Assembly (NCBI GenBank): GCA_026545225.1
Contig: CM048846.1
Location: 14,905,975-14,969,974 of the forward strand
Length of the DNA: 64,000 bases
Reading direction: 5' to 3'
Origin: Cornus controversa
Lineage: Eukaryota > Streptophyta > Magnoliopsida > Cornales > Cornaceae
A program made the translations under genes and the position numbers. This document shows positions 1 to 11,068 of this stretch, piece by piece. Under the pieces are notes generated by a model. The model did not search any database and was not told the origin of the DNA. It saw only the letters and a program-made list of their open reading frames with translations. The first letter of the stretch is position 1. Every line of letters begins with the position of its first letter.

Positions 1-208
1 TTATAAATTTCCTATTATAGATTATATATCTTTTCGTAATAGGTTTCTTACACTTTCTCCTAAACCATTTAGGACTAGGATTTCTTATCTCCTAAGTTTA
101 CTTAGTCTCCAAGATTATGTGTCTATAAATAGGCTTTTATGTATTATTCATTAATATCAAGACATATCAATTTAAATTAATATAATTTTTCTTTATTTAT
201 AACATTAA
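1..208 (+). repeat. Probable 3' part of a copia-type LTR
   Basis: The stretch has the layout of an LTR promoter and tail: a TATA-like CTATAAATAGGC at about 123-134, then an A/T-rich leader ending in TTTATAACA. No primer-binding site follows, and the next bases are a run of G (214-224). This would fit a solo or truncated LTR whose left end is outside the window. The assignment rests on layout only. Confidence 0.35.
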
Positions 209-1206
209 GGATGGGGGGGGGGGGTTGTTAGAAATTCGATACGATTCGTGACAAACCATTAAAATTTATAATATTTATTATATATATCTATATAATTATA
301 TCTTATAACTTTTAATAATATTATTAAAATATCTTATATCTTTTATGCTAAAAAATTGTTATTGAGCCCTAGTTAAAAAATAATTATATTAGGTTGTTTA
401 GATTAAGTCCAATTCGTCAATCTGATCCGATCCAATATATTATTTTACGGATCGAATTGAGTCTTTCCCACGGATCGAATTGTATATTCACCAATCCGTA
501 AAACGTGAATCGGATTAGAATTATGCCTAATCTGATTTGTGGTCACTCCATCCTCCATGTCTATTTAAATTAAAATGCCCTAAAAATATACTTTCATGAT
601 TAAGTATAGATTGTATCAATTTATCAAACGATTCCCATAAGAGTTTTTTTGTATTGTCATCTAATGCTCCTTAAGTAGCATAGCCACTTACTATGTTCAA
701 AATATATTCGTCTACGAGAATTTTAACACTTATTAATCTATTCCCTTGTATTCTCACATCTATTACTTTATCTCTTATGTAATGATCTACTTTATCTCTT
801 ATGCAATCATCTACTAATTGGTTTGTTATATATCTTCCCCTCTTGAGTAGAGAGTTTATATCTTTCTCTCATTTCTCTAGCTTTTTCAACTTTTCATTTT
901 GTCTTTTGTAAGCAAATAATGTTTACTTTTATTTGTTTCAAGGTATCTCTCTCTCTCTTCGTCTTTCTTTCTTAACTTAAAATATATATATATAATTCAT
1001 AAAAATAACGCGCAAGTAAAACCTCCAAGATGGAAGTGACGTGCTTACACTGGACAATTGTCCCAAGTCAAATAACATTGAAGATGACGAAGAATGTCAC
1101 GGTCATGAGTCATGACAACTAGGAATACTTGCGGTCGGTAAAAGCTTGAAAGTCCTGGCACGCCTCCAACAGAAAAATTATACTGTAACAAATACGAAAT
1201 GCATAC
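209..1206. other. Intergenic, or enlarged intron 1 of the F3H exon-1 copy
   Basis: No coding potential is visible. The interval holds the poly-G run at 214-224, A/T-rich sequence with short repeats of an ATCGAATTG type (about 420-500), and a CT-rich tract near 940-965. If the neighbouring F3H first exon (minus strand) still has exon 2, this would be intron 1, already longer here than the 914-nt intron 1 of the intact gene. No exon 2 homology is seen down to base 1. Confidence 0.5.
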
Positions 1207-1560
1207 CTGTAGATGGCTCGAGACGGTGAAACCGCCAATCTTGCTACCGGACATGTCGAACCGGAGCTTCTCCTCCGGAGGCAAAGCGAAGAACTCTCGA
1301 GCAAGGCGAGTCATATCAGAGATAAGCTCGGTATTGACGCCGTGATCAACCACCTGAAATATCCCCCAGTCTTCACAAGCCTCCACAATTCTCTTACATA
1401 TCTCCGCTCTCGGGCCATCAACGTCGTCGTTGTCGTCGATTCCTTCCAAAGATATCACCGGAATTTCGTTGCTGCATTGGTTGTAAACCACTTTGGGACG
1501 CAAGCTCTGCTGCAGTGTCTTCTCCTCCGCCAGAGCCGTTAGTGTCGAAGGTAGTGCCAT
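1207..1560 (-). pseudogene. Flavanone 3-hydroxylase exon 1 only (F3H duplicate, probably a gene fragment)
   Basis: The start at 1560 and a donor site at 1206-1205 give 118 codons that match exon 1 of the intact F3H at 27930-28292, including the [12 protein letters not shown] and [17 protein letters not shown] blocks. No stop is present. The copy has lost about six residues after LQQS (FVRDEDE is reduced to L). It also carries changes in a block that is nearly invariant in F3[17 protein letters not shown] where the intact gene has [16 protein letters not shown]. Exons 2 and 3, which carry the Fe(II) and 2-oxoglutarate ligands, are not found in the 1.2 kb before the window edge. It could still be a gene with a long intron 1, but the substitutions suggest relaxed constraint. 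Confidence 0.65.
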
Positions 1561-1702
1561 TTTCGCTTATCCTCTCACTCTCTCTCTCTGTCATATGTGT
1601 ATATACATATTTTCTTTTCTCTCACCATATTGGCTGTATCTGGCGAAAGGTACTCAGTGTAGTATGAGGTCCAGTGAGTGGGTAGCAAAGGACTATCTCT
1701 TA
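1561..1702 (-). promoter_or_regulatory. 5' flank shared with the intact F3H gene
   Basis: The sequence just upstream of this ATG, including TTTCGCTTATCCTCTC, a CT-repeat leader and a TATATAC stretch, aligns with 28293-28400 upstream of the intact F3H. Similarity fades near 1690 and a hAT-like insertion follows at 1711. The G-box cluster and AC element of the intact promoter are not seen here, so this copy has only the leader and perhaps a proximal promoter. Confidence 0.6.
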
Positions 1703-1710
1703 CTTTTCAC

Positions 1711-2347
1711 TAGGGTGCAACTTGGATTGGGCAATCCGAATTCAACCCGAGCCCAGCCTGATTTTTTACGAGCTTGATCAACTATTTTTACAATTAGGGT
1801 TGAGCTTGAGTTGAAAAACTCCAACCCGAACTTAATTAGGGTTGAGGTGCCAACAACCCGAGCCCAACCCGAACCCGAATTGTAATATTATTTTTATATA
1901 TATTTTTTATTTTAAATATATTATATATAATATTCAAATTGTGATAACCTTTTTCTTTTCAATTTCCTTTATTTAAATCTTGATTTATTGTATGTTAACA
2001 TTTTTTATAATTAATTTATTAAAATTTGTTTGTAATTTTTTAAAAATTTGCATTAAGATCTTATTTTTTTGTGTGTTTCGGAGTAATCTAATGTGAAACT
2101 TATTAAAGATCACTTTAAATGTTCAATATGAAAATTGGTGATATAGATAACCCGAATTAACCCGACTTTCTAACCCGAAATCTCAACCCGAGTTACAAAC
2201 CCGAGTTTAAAAATTTAAGGATGGGTTGAGCTAGGGTTGAGTAATTAGGGTTGAAAGTAGGGTTAGGGTTGAGTTAGAGTTGAACAATTTATATGTAGGG
2301 TTGAGCCCGAGTTGTACCTTTAACCCGTCCAACCCGTTGCAGCCCTA
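1711..2347. mobile_element. Non-autonomous hAT-like element (637 bp)
   Basis: The ends read TAGGGTGCAAC on the left and, reverse-complemented, TAGGGCTGCAAC on the right. They are flanked by an 8-bp duplication, CTTTTCAC at 1703-1710 and CTTTCCAC at 2348-2355 (one mismatch), the size expected for hAT. The interior is non-coding and packed with AACCCGA and GGGTTGAG motifs on both strands, like the subterminal repeats bound by hAT transposases. It sits about 150 bp upstream of the F3H exon-1 copy. Confidence 0.75.
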
Positions 2348-2409
2348 CTTTCCACCAATAATTTATTTCAAATTCGTCACTCCCATCTTTTAATCGTGCA
2401 TTCTAAAAT

Positions 2410-2590
2410 GAGTAATGCTACACGTCATGAAAATATTTCATGAATTTTTATCTTGAATGATGTGGCAATTAAATGGTGAGTTAGTATTGGTGGAATTCCC
2501 CCCATACACGGAATTCCAATGATATTATCACCTGCCACATCATTCATGATAGCAATTCATGATAAAATTTCATGACGTTTAGCATTTCCC
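2410..2590. mobile_element. Mutator-type MITE, copy 1 (181 bp)
   Basis: The terminal inverted repeats begin GAGTAATGCTACACGTCATG on the left and GGGAAATGCTAAACGTCATG on the right (reverse complement). A perfect 9-bp target duplication, TTCTAAAAT, lies at 2401-2409 and 2591-2599. The element is almost entirely foldback and has no coding sequence. A second copy of the family is at 27360-27572, inside F3H intron 1. Confidence 0.85.
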
Positions 2591-2599
2591 TTCTAAAAT

Positions 2600-2845
2600 A
2601 TATATCACCGACACTGTGAAGTGTGGAATATACGATGTACATGATGGTTGTTTAAGGTGTCATTTTCATTAATATTAATATCATTAATATTAATGACTAG
2701 GATAAATAATCCTGCTATCAAAAGTTGTCATCTAGAATATTTTTTTATCTTTCAAAGTAGGGAGTTGAAAATTCAAGTCTTCACATGTGTAAGTGAGTGC
2801 ATACATTTCAAAGTAAAAAGTGAGGTTTTTTTTTCTTCGATAATC
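2600..2845. other. Short intergenic stretch before the retrotransposon
   Basis: A/T-rich sequence with no coding signal. It includes an ATTAATATTAATATCATTAA-like simple tract near 2665-2695. The last five bases before the retrotransposon (2846-2850, GGGGT) are the left target-site duplication. Confidence 0.6.
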
Positions 2846-2850
2846 GGGGT

Positions 2851-3038
2851 TGTAGACATTAAAAATTCTACACGATAGACCCAAAATTAATTTGGGCTTA
2901 TCTTCAGTTTAGCCCACTTTGAAATATGGCCCAATGAGTTAGATAATTTAAAGACCAAGCCCACTACAAATAAATGAGTTATGGACTGGTTTAAATTGTT
3001 TGAGAAGTCCAAGCCCACTTGAAAATGGGTCTAATGGA

Positions 3039-3080
<42 letters not shown>

Positions 3081-3528
3081 TGGATAATTATTAAAATTAT
3101 CATAAATGATAATTATAGGATAATTATCAAAAGAACAGAAAGTTACAAATTTATCCCTTCGGTGAGCCTATAAATAAAGGTCCAAAGGTGGGAAAGAGGG
3201 GACCAGAGGATTCTCAGAAAAAGCTGAAGCTCTGCAGAACTCTTTACTCAAAATCCAAAACTTCAAAGCACCTAAACCCTGAAGGAGAAGAACAACAAGC
3301 ACATCATCCACGTGCCGTTCTTCAACAAAGTTGCAATCCAATTCAAGATCAAGCTCCAGCAGCCTTTGAAACCGGATTACCAAGGAGATCGAATCAGAGG
3401 ACATAATCTTCATATTTCTTTTGTAAAGATTTACAGAGGATTGTACCATTTTTCTTGAATCAATTAAAATTGTTTATTTGTCACTAATTTTCGTTCCTCG
3501 ATTTTCGGACACGAAATTTGTGTGTACA
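2851..3528 (+). repeat. 5' LTR of the Tat element
   Basis: 678 bp. It opens with a small inverted repeat (TGTAGA, ten bases, TCTACA) and contains a TA microsatellite (about 3045-3075). A TATA box CTATAAATAAAGG at about 3168-3180 fits transcription starting near 3200. The 3' LTR at 17675-18347 is nearly identical. Confidence 0.95.
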
Positions 3529-3534
3529 AATTTC

Positions 3535-3552
3535 TGGCACGCCCGGTGGGAC
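3535..3552 (+). promoter_or_regulatory. Primer-binding site of the retrotransposon
   Basis: TGGCACGCCCGGTGGGAC begins seven bases after the 5' LTR. It starts with TGG, the complement of the CCA tail of a tRNA, as expected for priming of reverse transcription. I do not assign the tRNA. Confidence 0.75.
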
Positions 3553-3614
3553 GATCTCTGCCTCTCATATCTGTCTCCTACATCATATCTCCCAAACTCC
3601 GTTCGTCAGAATCT

Positions 3615-5290
3615 ATGGCTCCTTCCAAGGTTCCGATTACAAACAAGAAAACTACAAAAGACACCACTGCTACAGTGACCAACATCAAAACTGCAGCAAG
3701 TAGTGGCAAAAGTACCAGGAACCTGTCAAGTGAGCAGGTCCAATGACGCGTAGCAAGGTCAAAATAATTGCTTCGCTCAAGAATCAGCAAGATTTGGTGA
3801 AAACCAATCCTGCTAAACCAATGGGTGTGAAAATTCAACATGTGAACACCTGTGACCCTCAGGCGCCAAAGAATTTTGGTGTTGTCCTAGAAAAATTGGC
3901 GCCACCACATTCACCTCACTCCGTCTCTGACGCCAACTCTAGCTTTGGTTCACTCTCAGATTCGTTACCTGAGATTTCAGAGCATTCAGTCACTTCAAGG
4001 AATGTTGATTCTCAAGGTCTTTCCTATTCGAATATTGTCGCAGCCATGATGACTGGAACAGCCTCGGTGGAAGACCAACTGGCAACGATGGCACGCGCAA
4101 TCGAGAACCTTACGAAAACTGTTGAAGAGAAGGACATGCAGATTGCCGCGCTATTAAGTCCAGAATCCTGACGAGTCAACACAACTGCCGACAAATACCT
4201 CAAATTCAGCCCTTTAAGGGGCCCAATCAAAAGATTGTCGTCACACAGCTGCGTCAGGACACGTGGCTGACGAAACTAACTATGCCTCACCAGTCGCTTC
4301 GCTATCTGTCCAACAATTGCAGGATATGATAACAAACACAATCCGAGCACAGTATGGTAGCGCTCCTCAAAGCACTCTCATGTACTCAAAACCCTACACA
4401 AGGAGAATTGATAGCATGAGGATGCCTGCAGGGTACCAACCTCCGAAGATCCAACAGTTTGATGGAAAGGGCAACCCAAAACAACACATTGCTCATTTCG
4501 TTGAAACTTGCAACAATGCTGGAACTGAGGGGGATTTACTGGTTAAACAGTTTGTTCGTTCCCTTAAGGGAAATGCTTTTGAGTGGTATACTGACTTAAA
4601 GTCCGATTCAATTGACAGTTGGGAACAAATGGAACGAGAATTTCTAAACAGGTTCTACAGCACCCGTCGCACTGTCAGCATGATAGAGTTGACTAACACA
4701 AGACAATGGAAAGAAGAGCCTGTAATGGACTATATCAATCGGTGGAGAGCACTTAGTTTGGATTGCAAAGATCGGTTGACAGAATTCTCTGCTGTTGAAA
4801 TGTGTATGCAAGGTATGCATTGGGACCTCCTTTATATTCTTCAAGGTATAAAGCCTCGCACCTTCGAAGAATTGGCAACACACTCACATGATATGGAGAT
4901 TAGCATTAAAACCCGTGGAGGCAAAGATTCTTTGATTTTAGAGCCACGCAAAGATAGAAAGGATGAAAAGAAGGTGGTAAAATCGTCGAAGGGTCCTGCC
5001 AAAGAATCCATGATTGTCTCTGCTGTCCCGATAAAGGTTGCTGTCAAAGATAAGAGAAAAGAAGACAATAAGCCACGACAATTTCAAGAGAAGCAAAACC
5101 AACGTCCCACGCTCAAAGAATTAGAGATGAAGGAAGACCCATTCCCAGACTCTGATGTTCCTGACATATTGGAATGCTTACTTGAAAGTAAGTTATTGAA
5201 CTTCCAGAATGTAAGCGCCCTCAAGAAATGGGACGTGTTGATGACCCAAAATACTGCAAATATCATCGTATTATCGGTCACCCAACTGAG
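3615..5290 (+). pseudogene. Retrotransposon gag (capsid/nucleocapsid), broken
   Basis: Gag is the structural protein that packages element RNA. A likely start is the ATG at 3615 (MAPSKVPITNKK). The frame changes near 3735, stops at 4169-4171, resumes in a third frame from about 4263, and shifts again near 5190-5198. The piece from 4263 carries the retrotransposon gag domain (FDGKGNPKQHIAHFVETC, then FEWYTDL and WEQMEREFLNRFY). After the last shift comes a zinc-knuckle-like CKYH...GHPTEKC (about 5246-5300). A short coiled segment with VEDQLATMARAIENLTKTVE precedes the domain at about 4064-4123. With three breaks it cannot yield a full Gag. Confidence 0.85.
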
Positions 5291-7546
5291 AAGTGTTTTA
5301 TTTTCAAGGAGATAGTGATGAACTTGGCAAAGCAAGGAAAGATCTTGTTAGACACAGACGAGATAGCAACTTCAAATCATACTGCTGTCGTATTCCCGTC
5401 TTTAAAGTTCGAGCAGACCTGTGCTCATCACCAATTATTTTTAAGCTCTGGTATCTGTTCCACAACTGTTCAATTTGGTTCATTCGAACCAATTCAGATA
5501 TACCTCCCCCAAGGTAGGATTCTTGACAATCCAATAAATGAGAAGAAACTTCTCCAACACGATGACGAATGGTGGACCTTGGTGATGAAGAGACAACGAA
5601 AGCAACAAGCTTATGTTCCTCTGACCAGCCACTTCAACAGGGGGCAAAAGAAAAAGAAGTCTCGATATACCCCTAAGAAATGTGTCCAGAATGGAAAAGG
5701 TGCCAATAAGACGGCATTGACAAAACATACAAGATTAGGTAAAGAAATTTGCAAACCCGTTACTTTACGTGATTTCTTTCCAAAAGGATATCTCGATGAT
5801 GAAGTTGTGCCAACTTACATGGTGTCAACTGTGAGGATCGATTCGGAGATTGAAAGTGATAAGAGTCAAAGTGAAGTCCAAAGTATAGGAAAGCTTGAGA
5901 AACACACGATCACCATCGAAGAATCCAACGACGAAGATGGGGTTAGAGCTACATCAGACTCATGCTATGCAACAATCACTTTCACTGATGAAGACCTTCA
6001 ACTGGGATCAAAGCCACACAACCGTCCTCTTTTTGTCTCCGGATACATAAGGGAACGAAAGGTAAATCGCATCCTTATCGATGGGGGCTCCGCAGTGAAT
6101 CTCATGCCAAAATTTATAATGAATAATCTTGGCATCACAGTTGATGATTTGGCTCGCAGTCGCCTCATCATTCAAGGTTTTAATCAAGATGGGCAGAGAA
6201 CTATTGGCATGATTCGTGTAAACCTAACAATTGGAGGGTTGCAAGCTGAAACCTTATTCCACATAATCGATGCAAAAATATCCTACAATTTGTTATTAGG
6301 ACAACCTTGGGTGCATGATAATGGTGTTGTTCCATCAACTTTTCATTAGTGTTTCAAGTTCTGCAAGAATGGTGTACAGACAGTGATGGCAGATAACAAG
6401 CCATTTACTGAAGTAGAAGCCCATTTTGCAGATGCAAAGTTTTACATTGAGCAAGACACATCTTTGAGCGTCTCTACAACAAACCTTCCATCTACAAAAG
6501 AGGTTGAGTCTACAAAAACAAAAGAAGTGTCGTCCATCCCTTTAGATATCTCGGTGATAGACAGTACAAAGGTAACTCAAAAGCAAGAGGTCGTGGTTAA
6601 AACACATAGTACGACACCAATTGTCAAGTATGTTCCAAAATCTCAACGACGAGAAGGGCAATCACCGGTCGTGGAGGTACTTGAAATGGAAGAAGTTAAG
6701 TTAAAGCTGTCTCGCACAAAAGAAAAAGAAAATCTACAATGCCTGAGAGAAGAATTAACTCTTTCCCTCACAAAGATTGAAAATTCTACTCCTACTAAAC
6801 TTCCGTTGAAAGGATTCGTCCGACCATCAAAAGCTCCAGTTGAACATGGATTCCTTCCAATACAAAGAACTGATGAAGGGTTCGATCCAAAGGCATACAA
6901 ACTTTTGGCTAAGTCTGGGTATGATTTTGCAAATCCCACAGGCCTTGGAAAGCTCAATTCGGAACTTACTGGTGAGAAAATACACGGCCTTAATGAGACA
7001 CAAAAGAAATTGAGGGAACAAGGGCATAGGGTAATTCCGTCCAAGACTGGTCTTGGTTTCGCATCAACTAAACCTATTCGCATCCAAATCACAAAGAAAG
7101 ATAAAAAGTTGAACACTTTGTATATTGGCATTGAAGAGGTTGGTGACAGCGAAGATCGACATTCTGTTTCTAACAAGTCAATTTTTGATCGTGTAGAGGT
7201 TTCACGCACTAGAATATCTGTATTCGACAGGTTGGGCCCGTCAACTCAAAAATTGAATACCTCAAGTTCACATGTCAATAATTCACCATGTACTTCCGTC
7301 TTTAAGAGAATAAATTCTCCTACCCAAAGAAGAAGATCTTCACAGTCTCAACCTCGAAAGTCTGTCTTTTCTCGAATTAAAGCTCCGAGAGAGGTATTGG
7401 TAACGAGAAATGAGAAAAAAGAATTGGGGAGAACTGGCGCCAACATAGTGAAAGATAGTGACGTTCGGAGTTTGATTCCTTCACGAATGAAACGTAAAAC
7501 AGAGGTGGATGTCACTAATGACGTTACACCAAAAGCGAAAAGATGA
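5291..7546 (+). pseudogene. Retrotransposon protease and G-patch-like spacer, interrupted
   Basis: The frame from 5228 contains an aspartic protease with active-site motif LIDGGSAVNLMP (about 6077-6112) and a downstream LLGQPW flap-side motif, then an in-frame stop at 6347-6349. The same frame reopens and runs to a second stop at 7544-7546. The spacer holds a glycine-rich segment resembling a G-patch (KSGYDFANPTGLGKL, about 6913-6957). It then has four spaced copies of an S-[IV]-F-x-R motif (SIFDR, SVFDR, SVFKR, SVFSR) at about 7181-7375. In Ogre-like elements the protease and RT parts can be separated by a natural boundary or intron, so the stop at 7544 may not be damage. Confidence 0.8.
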
Positions 7547-7552
7547 ACTATT

Positions 7553-9753
7553 GTGTTCACTGTCCAGTCTGAGGAGTCCGACATGGATGGAAAGAACGAT
7601 GAAATATTTTATGCCACTGCTTATCACATTGTTGTCGAAGAACAATCAGATTCTGATGATGAGATCAAAGAAGCTCCCTCAACACTTGAAGACGGGGGGC
7701 AAGCGACCGTTGATCAACTCAAGGAATTCAATCTGGGGACAATAGACCAGCCTAAACCAATTTTTGTTAGTTCATTCTTAAGTGCCTCAGAAGAAAATGA
7801 TTACTTTCAATTGCTGTTAGAATACAAGGACGTATTTGCTTGGACATACAAGGAAATGTCAGGTCTTGACCCTAAAATCGTAGTTCATAACCTTGCTGTC
7901 AAACATGGGACACGTCCAATTAAACAATCTCAACGTTTCTTCCGTCCAAAACTTATCCCAAAGATAGAAGAAGAACTCAACAAATTGATTGACGTGGGAT
8001 TTATTTGGGAGGTCAAGTATCCGACATGGATTTCGAGTATTGTGCCAGTGAAAAAGAAGAATGGGCAGATAAGAATCTGTGTGGATTTTCGTGACCTAAA
8101 CGAGGCATGTCCAAAGGATGATTTTCCTCTTCCTATCCCGGAGCTCACTGTGGACGCAACAACCGGACATGAAGCTCTCTCTTTTATGGATTGTTATTCT
8201 GGGTATAATCAAATTAGGATGACTCCAAAAGATGAAGAGTTAACTGCATTCCGCACCCCAAAAGGTATTTATTATTACAAAGTTATGCCTTTGGACTTAA
8301 GAATGCGGGGGTAACATACCAGCGTGCCATGCAAAGGATCTTCGATGACATTCTTCACAAAATTGTTGAGTGTTATGTCGATGACCTTGTGGTTAAGACA
8401 AAGAAAAGAGGGGGTCATTTACAAGATCTTCGTATAGTTTTCAATCGTCTTAGAAAATACCAACTCAAAATGAATCCTCTCAAGTGTGCATTTGGTGTTA
8501 CTTCCAGAAAATTTCTTTGATATGTGGTTCGCCATCGTGGTATTGAAATTGATCCGTCTAAAGTTGAGGCTATACAAAAGATGCCACCACCCAAGAATTT
8601 ACGCGAGCTTCGAAGCCTGCAAGGCCAGCTTGCTTTCATCCGTCGGTTTATCTCAAATTTGGCCGGCCGCTGTCAACCTTTCAATCGACTCATGAAAAAG
8701 GATGTCCCATTCGAGTGGGATCAAGCTTGTTAAAATGCTTTTGATAGCATTAAGCAATACCTTCTTAATCCTCCAGTGTTGGGGGCACCTGTATCTGGAA
8801 AACCTCTCATACTTTACATTGTCGCGCAAGAAGAATCTCTTGGCACCCATCTTGCACAAAATAATGAAGAGCACAAAGAGAAGGCATTGTATTACTTAAG
8901 TCGCAGGCTCACCCCAACAGAGCTGAAATATCCTCCGATTGAGAAAACGTGTCTTGCACTAGTCTTTGCCTCTAAGAAATTGAGGCACTATTTTTTGGCA
9001 CATACAATACATCTCATTGCAAGAGTTGACCCTCTCAAGTATGTAATATCAAAACCAGTCCTTTCTGGACGCTTGGCGAGGTGGTCAATTTCGTTCAATA
9101 AATTTAAAATTATTTATGTGCCACGTAAGGCAGTAAAAGGACAAGTCTTGGCAGATTTTTTAGCTGATTATCCTATTCCAGCCGATTGGGAAATTTTAGA
9201 AGATTTTCCCGATGAAGAAGTCTTTCAAATTGACATTCTTCCTTCATGGATAATGTTCTTTGATGGAGCAGCGCGGTTTGATGGAGCAGGGGCAGGCGTA
9301 GTGTTTGTCTCCCCACAAAGGCAAATCCTCCCATACGCATTTGCGGTCACTGAAAACTGCTCAAATAATGTTGCTGAGTACCAAGCATTGATCATTGGTC
9401 TTCAAATGGCAAATGAGATGAACATCATGGATCTTGAAATATATGGAGATTCTAAATTGGTGATCAATCAACTCCTTAAGGATTATGAGGTCAAGAAAGA
9501 GAACCTAATACCATACTACAACTATGCTTCCCACTTGTTGACGAAATTCGACAATGTGATTCTAGAACACCTTCCTAGGAAGGAAAATTGTATGGCGGAT
9601 GCTTTGGCAAATTTAGCCATAACATTGGCATTAGTTGATGATGAAATAGTCAATGTTCCAGTATGCCAACAATGGGTGCTACCACAAGCCCTTGAAGATA
9701 AAATTGAGGAGAGTAATGTAATCTCTGTCTCTATTGTCGAAGGGGACGACTAA
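7553..9753 (+). pseudogene. Retrotransposon reverse transcriptase and dual RNase H, interrupted
   Basis: The RT shows VDFRDLNEACPKDDFPLP, FMDCYSGYNQI and the YVDD catalytic box (about 8370-8385). A 1-nt frameshift lies near 8288, between two core RT motifs, and stops interrupt at 8518-8520 and 8731-8733. The gypsy RNase H (about 8776-9170) has a degenerate active site: the expected first Asp in the LYIVAQEES segment is missing. It is followed by a second RNase H of archaeal type (about 9246-9640) with DGA at the start, AEYQAL, GDSKLV and a final ADALANLA, so the acidic catalytic residues look present. Dual RNase H with a decayed first domain is an established Tat-lineage trait. The frame stops again at 9751-9753. 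Confidence 0.9.
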
Positions 9754-9774
9754 AGGCGACCTATAATTGAGTAT

Positions 9775-10995
9775 TTGGAACATGGAAAGCTTCCTGAAGA
9801 TCGACGCCACAAGACCGAGATACGTAGGCGAGCACCTCGTTTCGTTTATTATAATAACACATTATACAGACGATCATTTGAAGGTCTCTTCCTTCGTTGT
9901 CTCGGAGAAGACGAAGCAACTCATGCAATGGAGGAAGCCCATTCTGGGGTATGTGGTGCACATCAATCTGGCCCTAAGCTTCACTTTCGCGTAAAGAGAA
10001 TGGGGTATTATTGGCCCACCATGGTCAAAGACTGTATGGAGTATGCAAAAAGGTGTCAAGCTTGTCAATTCCATGCTAATTACATACACCAACTGCCAGA
10101 GCCATTACATCCTACAGTTGCTTCATGGTCGTTTGATGCATGGGGATTAGATGTGGTAGGACCTTTGTGCAAGTCTTCTAAAGGTCACTTATACATCCTG
10201 GCAGCTACTGACTATTTTTTCAGATGGGCTGAGGCTGCACCCTTTAAAGAAGTAAAAAAGGAGACAGTTGTTGACTTCATCAAGTGTAACATCATTTATC
10301 GGTATGGTGTCCCTTGATACATTATTACTGATAATGGGTTAAATTTTAAAAATAGTTGGGTGACTCAACTATGTGACAAATTTGATTTCAAACAGTATAA
10401 ATCCTCCATGTACAATGCTCCAGCTAATGGACTTGCAGAGGCATTTAATAAAACACTTTGTGATTTATTGAAGAAAGTGGTTTCCAAATCAAAGAAAGAC
10501 TGGCATGAGCGAATGGAAGAAGCATTGTGGGCGTACCGAACTACATACCGCACACCTACCCAAGCAACTCCTTATTTTCTCGTCTATGGTGTAGAAGTTG
10601 TTCTTCCCCTCGAACGACAAATTCCTTCGTTAAGGATAGCCATACAAGAAGGTCTCACGAATGAGGAAAATGTCATTTTACGTCTTCAAGAATTAGAAGC
10701 ACTGGATGAGAAGAGGCTAGAAGCTCAACAACAGTTAGAATGTTATCAAGCTCGGCTTTCTAGAGCCTTCAACAAAAAAGTTCGACCTCGGTCATTCCGA
10801 GTTGGAGATTTGGTACTTGCTGTTCGCAGGCCCATCATCATGAATCACCGCACTGGAAACAAATTTTTGTCAAAGTGGGATGGACCATATGTAGTTCGTG
10901 AAGTCTACACCAATGGAGCATATAAGATTATTGATGAAGATAGAGTGTTGGTTGGTCCCATTAATGGCAAGTTCTTGAAACGCTACTATCCATGA
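9775..10995 (+). pseudogene. Retrotransposon integrase, interrupted by one stop
   Basis: Integrase inserts the cDNA into the genome. The HHCC zinc finger is visible (AHSGVCGAHQSG, then CQACQFH, about 9937-10077), followed by the DDE core: Asp in GLDVVGPL, Asp in TDNGLNF and Glu in NGLAEAFNKTL. A stop at 10315-10317 lies between the first and second catalytic Asp. The C-terminal half (from 10318) includes a GKFLKRYYP end at 10995. No chromodomain is seen, in line with the non-chromovirus Tat lineage. A short poly-A run (11042-11057) separates its end from the antisense ORF. Confidence 0.9.
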
Positions 10996-11068
10996 ATGTG
11001 TAATGCTCCTGGCCCGCATGAGCTCAAACTGTGAAAGGCACCAAAAAAAAAAAAAATAATGGTTCACT

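Noticed and set aside
1213..1542. Plus-strand frame of 109 codons opposite the F3H exon copy
   Set aside because: The same shadow appears opposite the intact exon 1 (27936-28277); it comes from the coding strand's composition.
2220..2340. GGGTTGAG/GGGTTAGGG-like runs suggesting an interstitial telomere repeat
   Set aside because: The plant telomere unit TTTAGGG is not repeated; the motifs belong to the hAT-like element's subterminal region.
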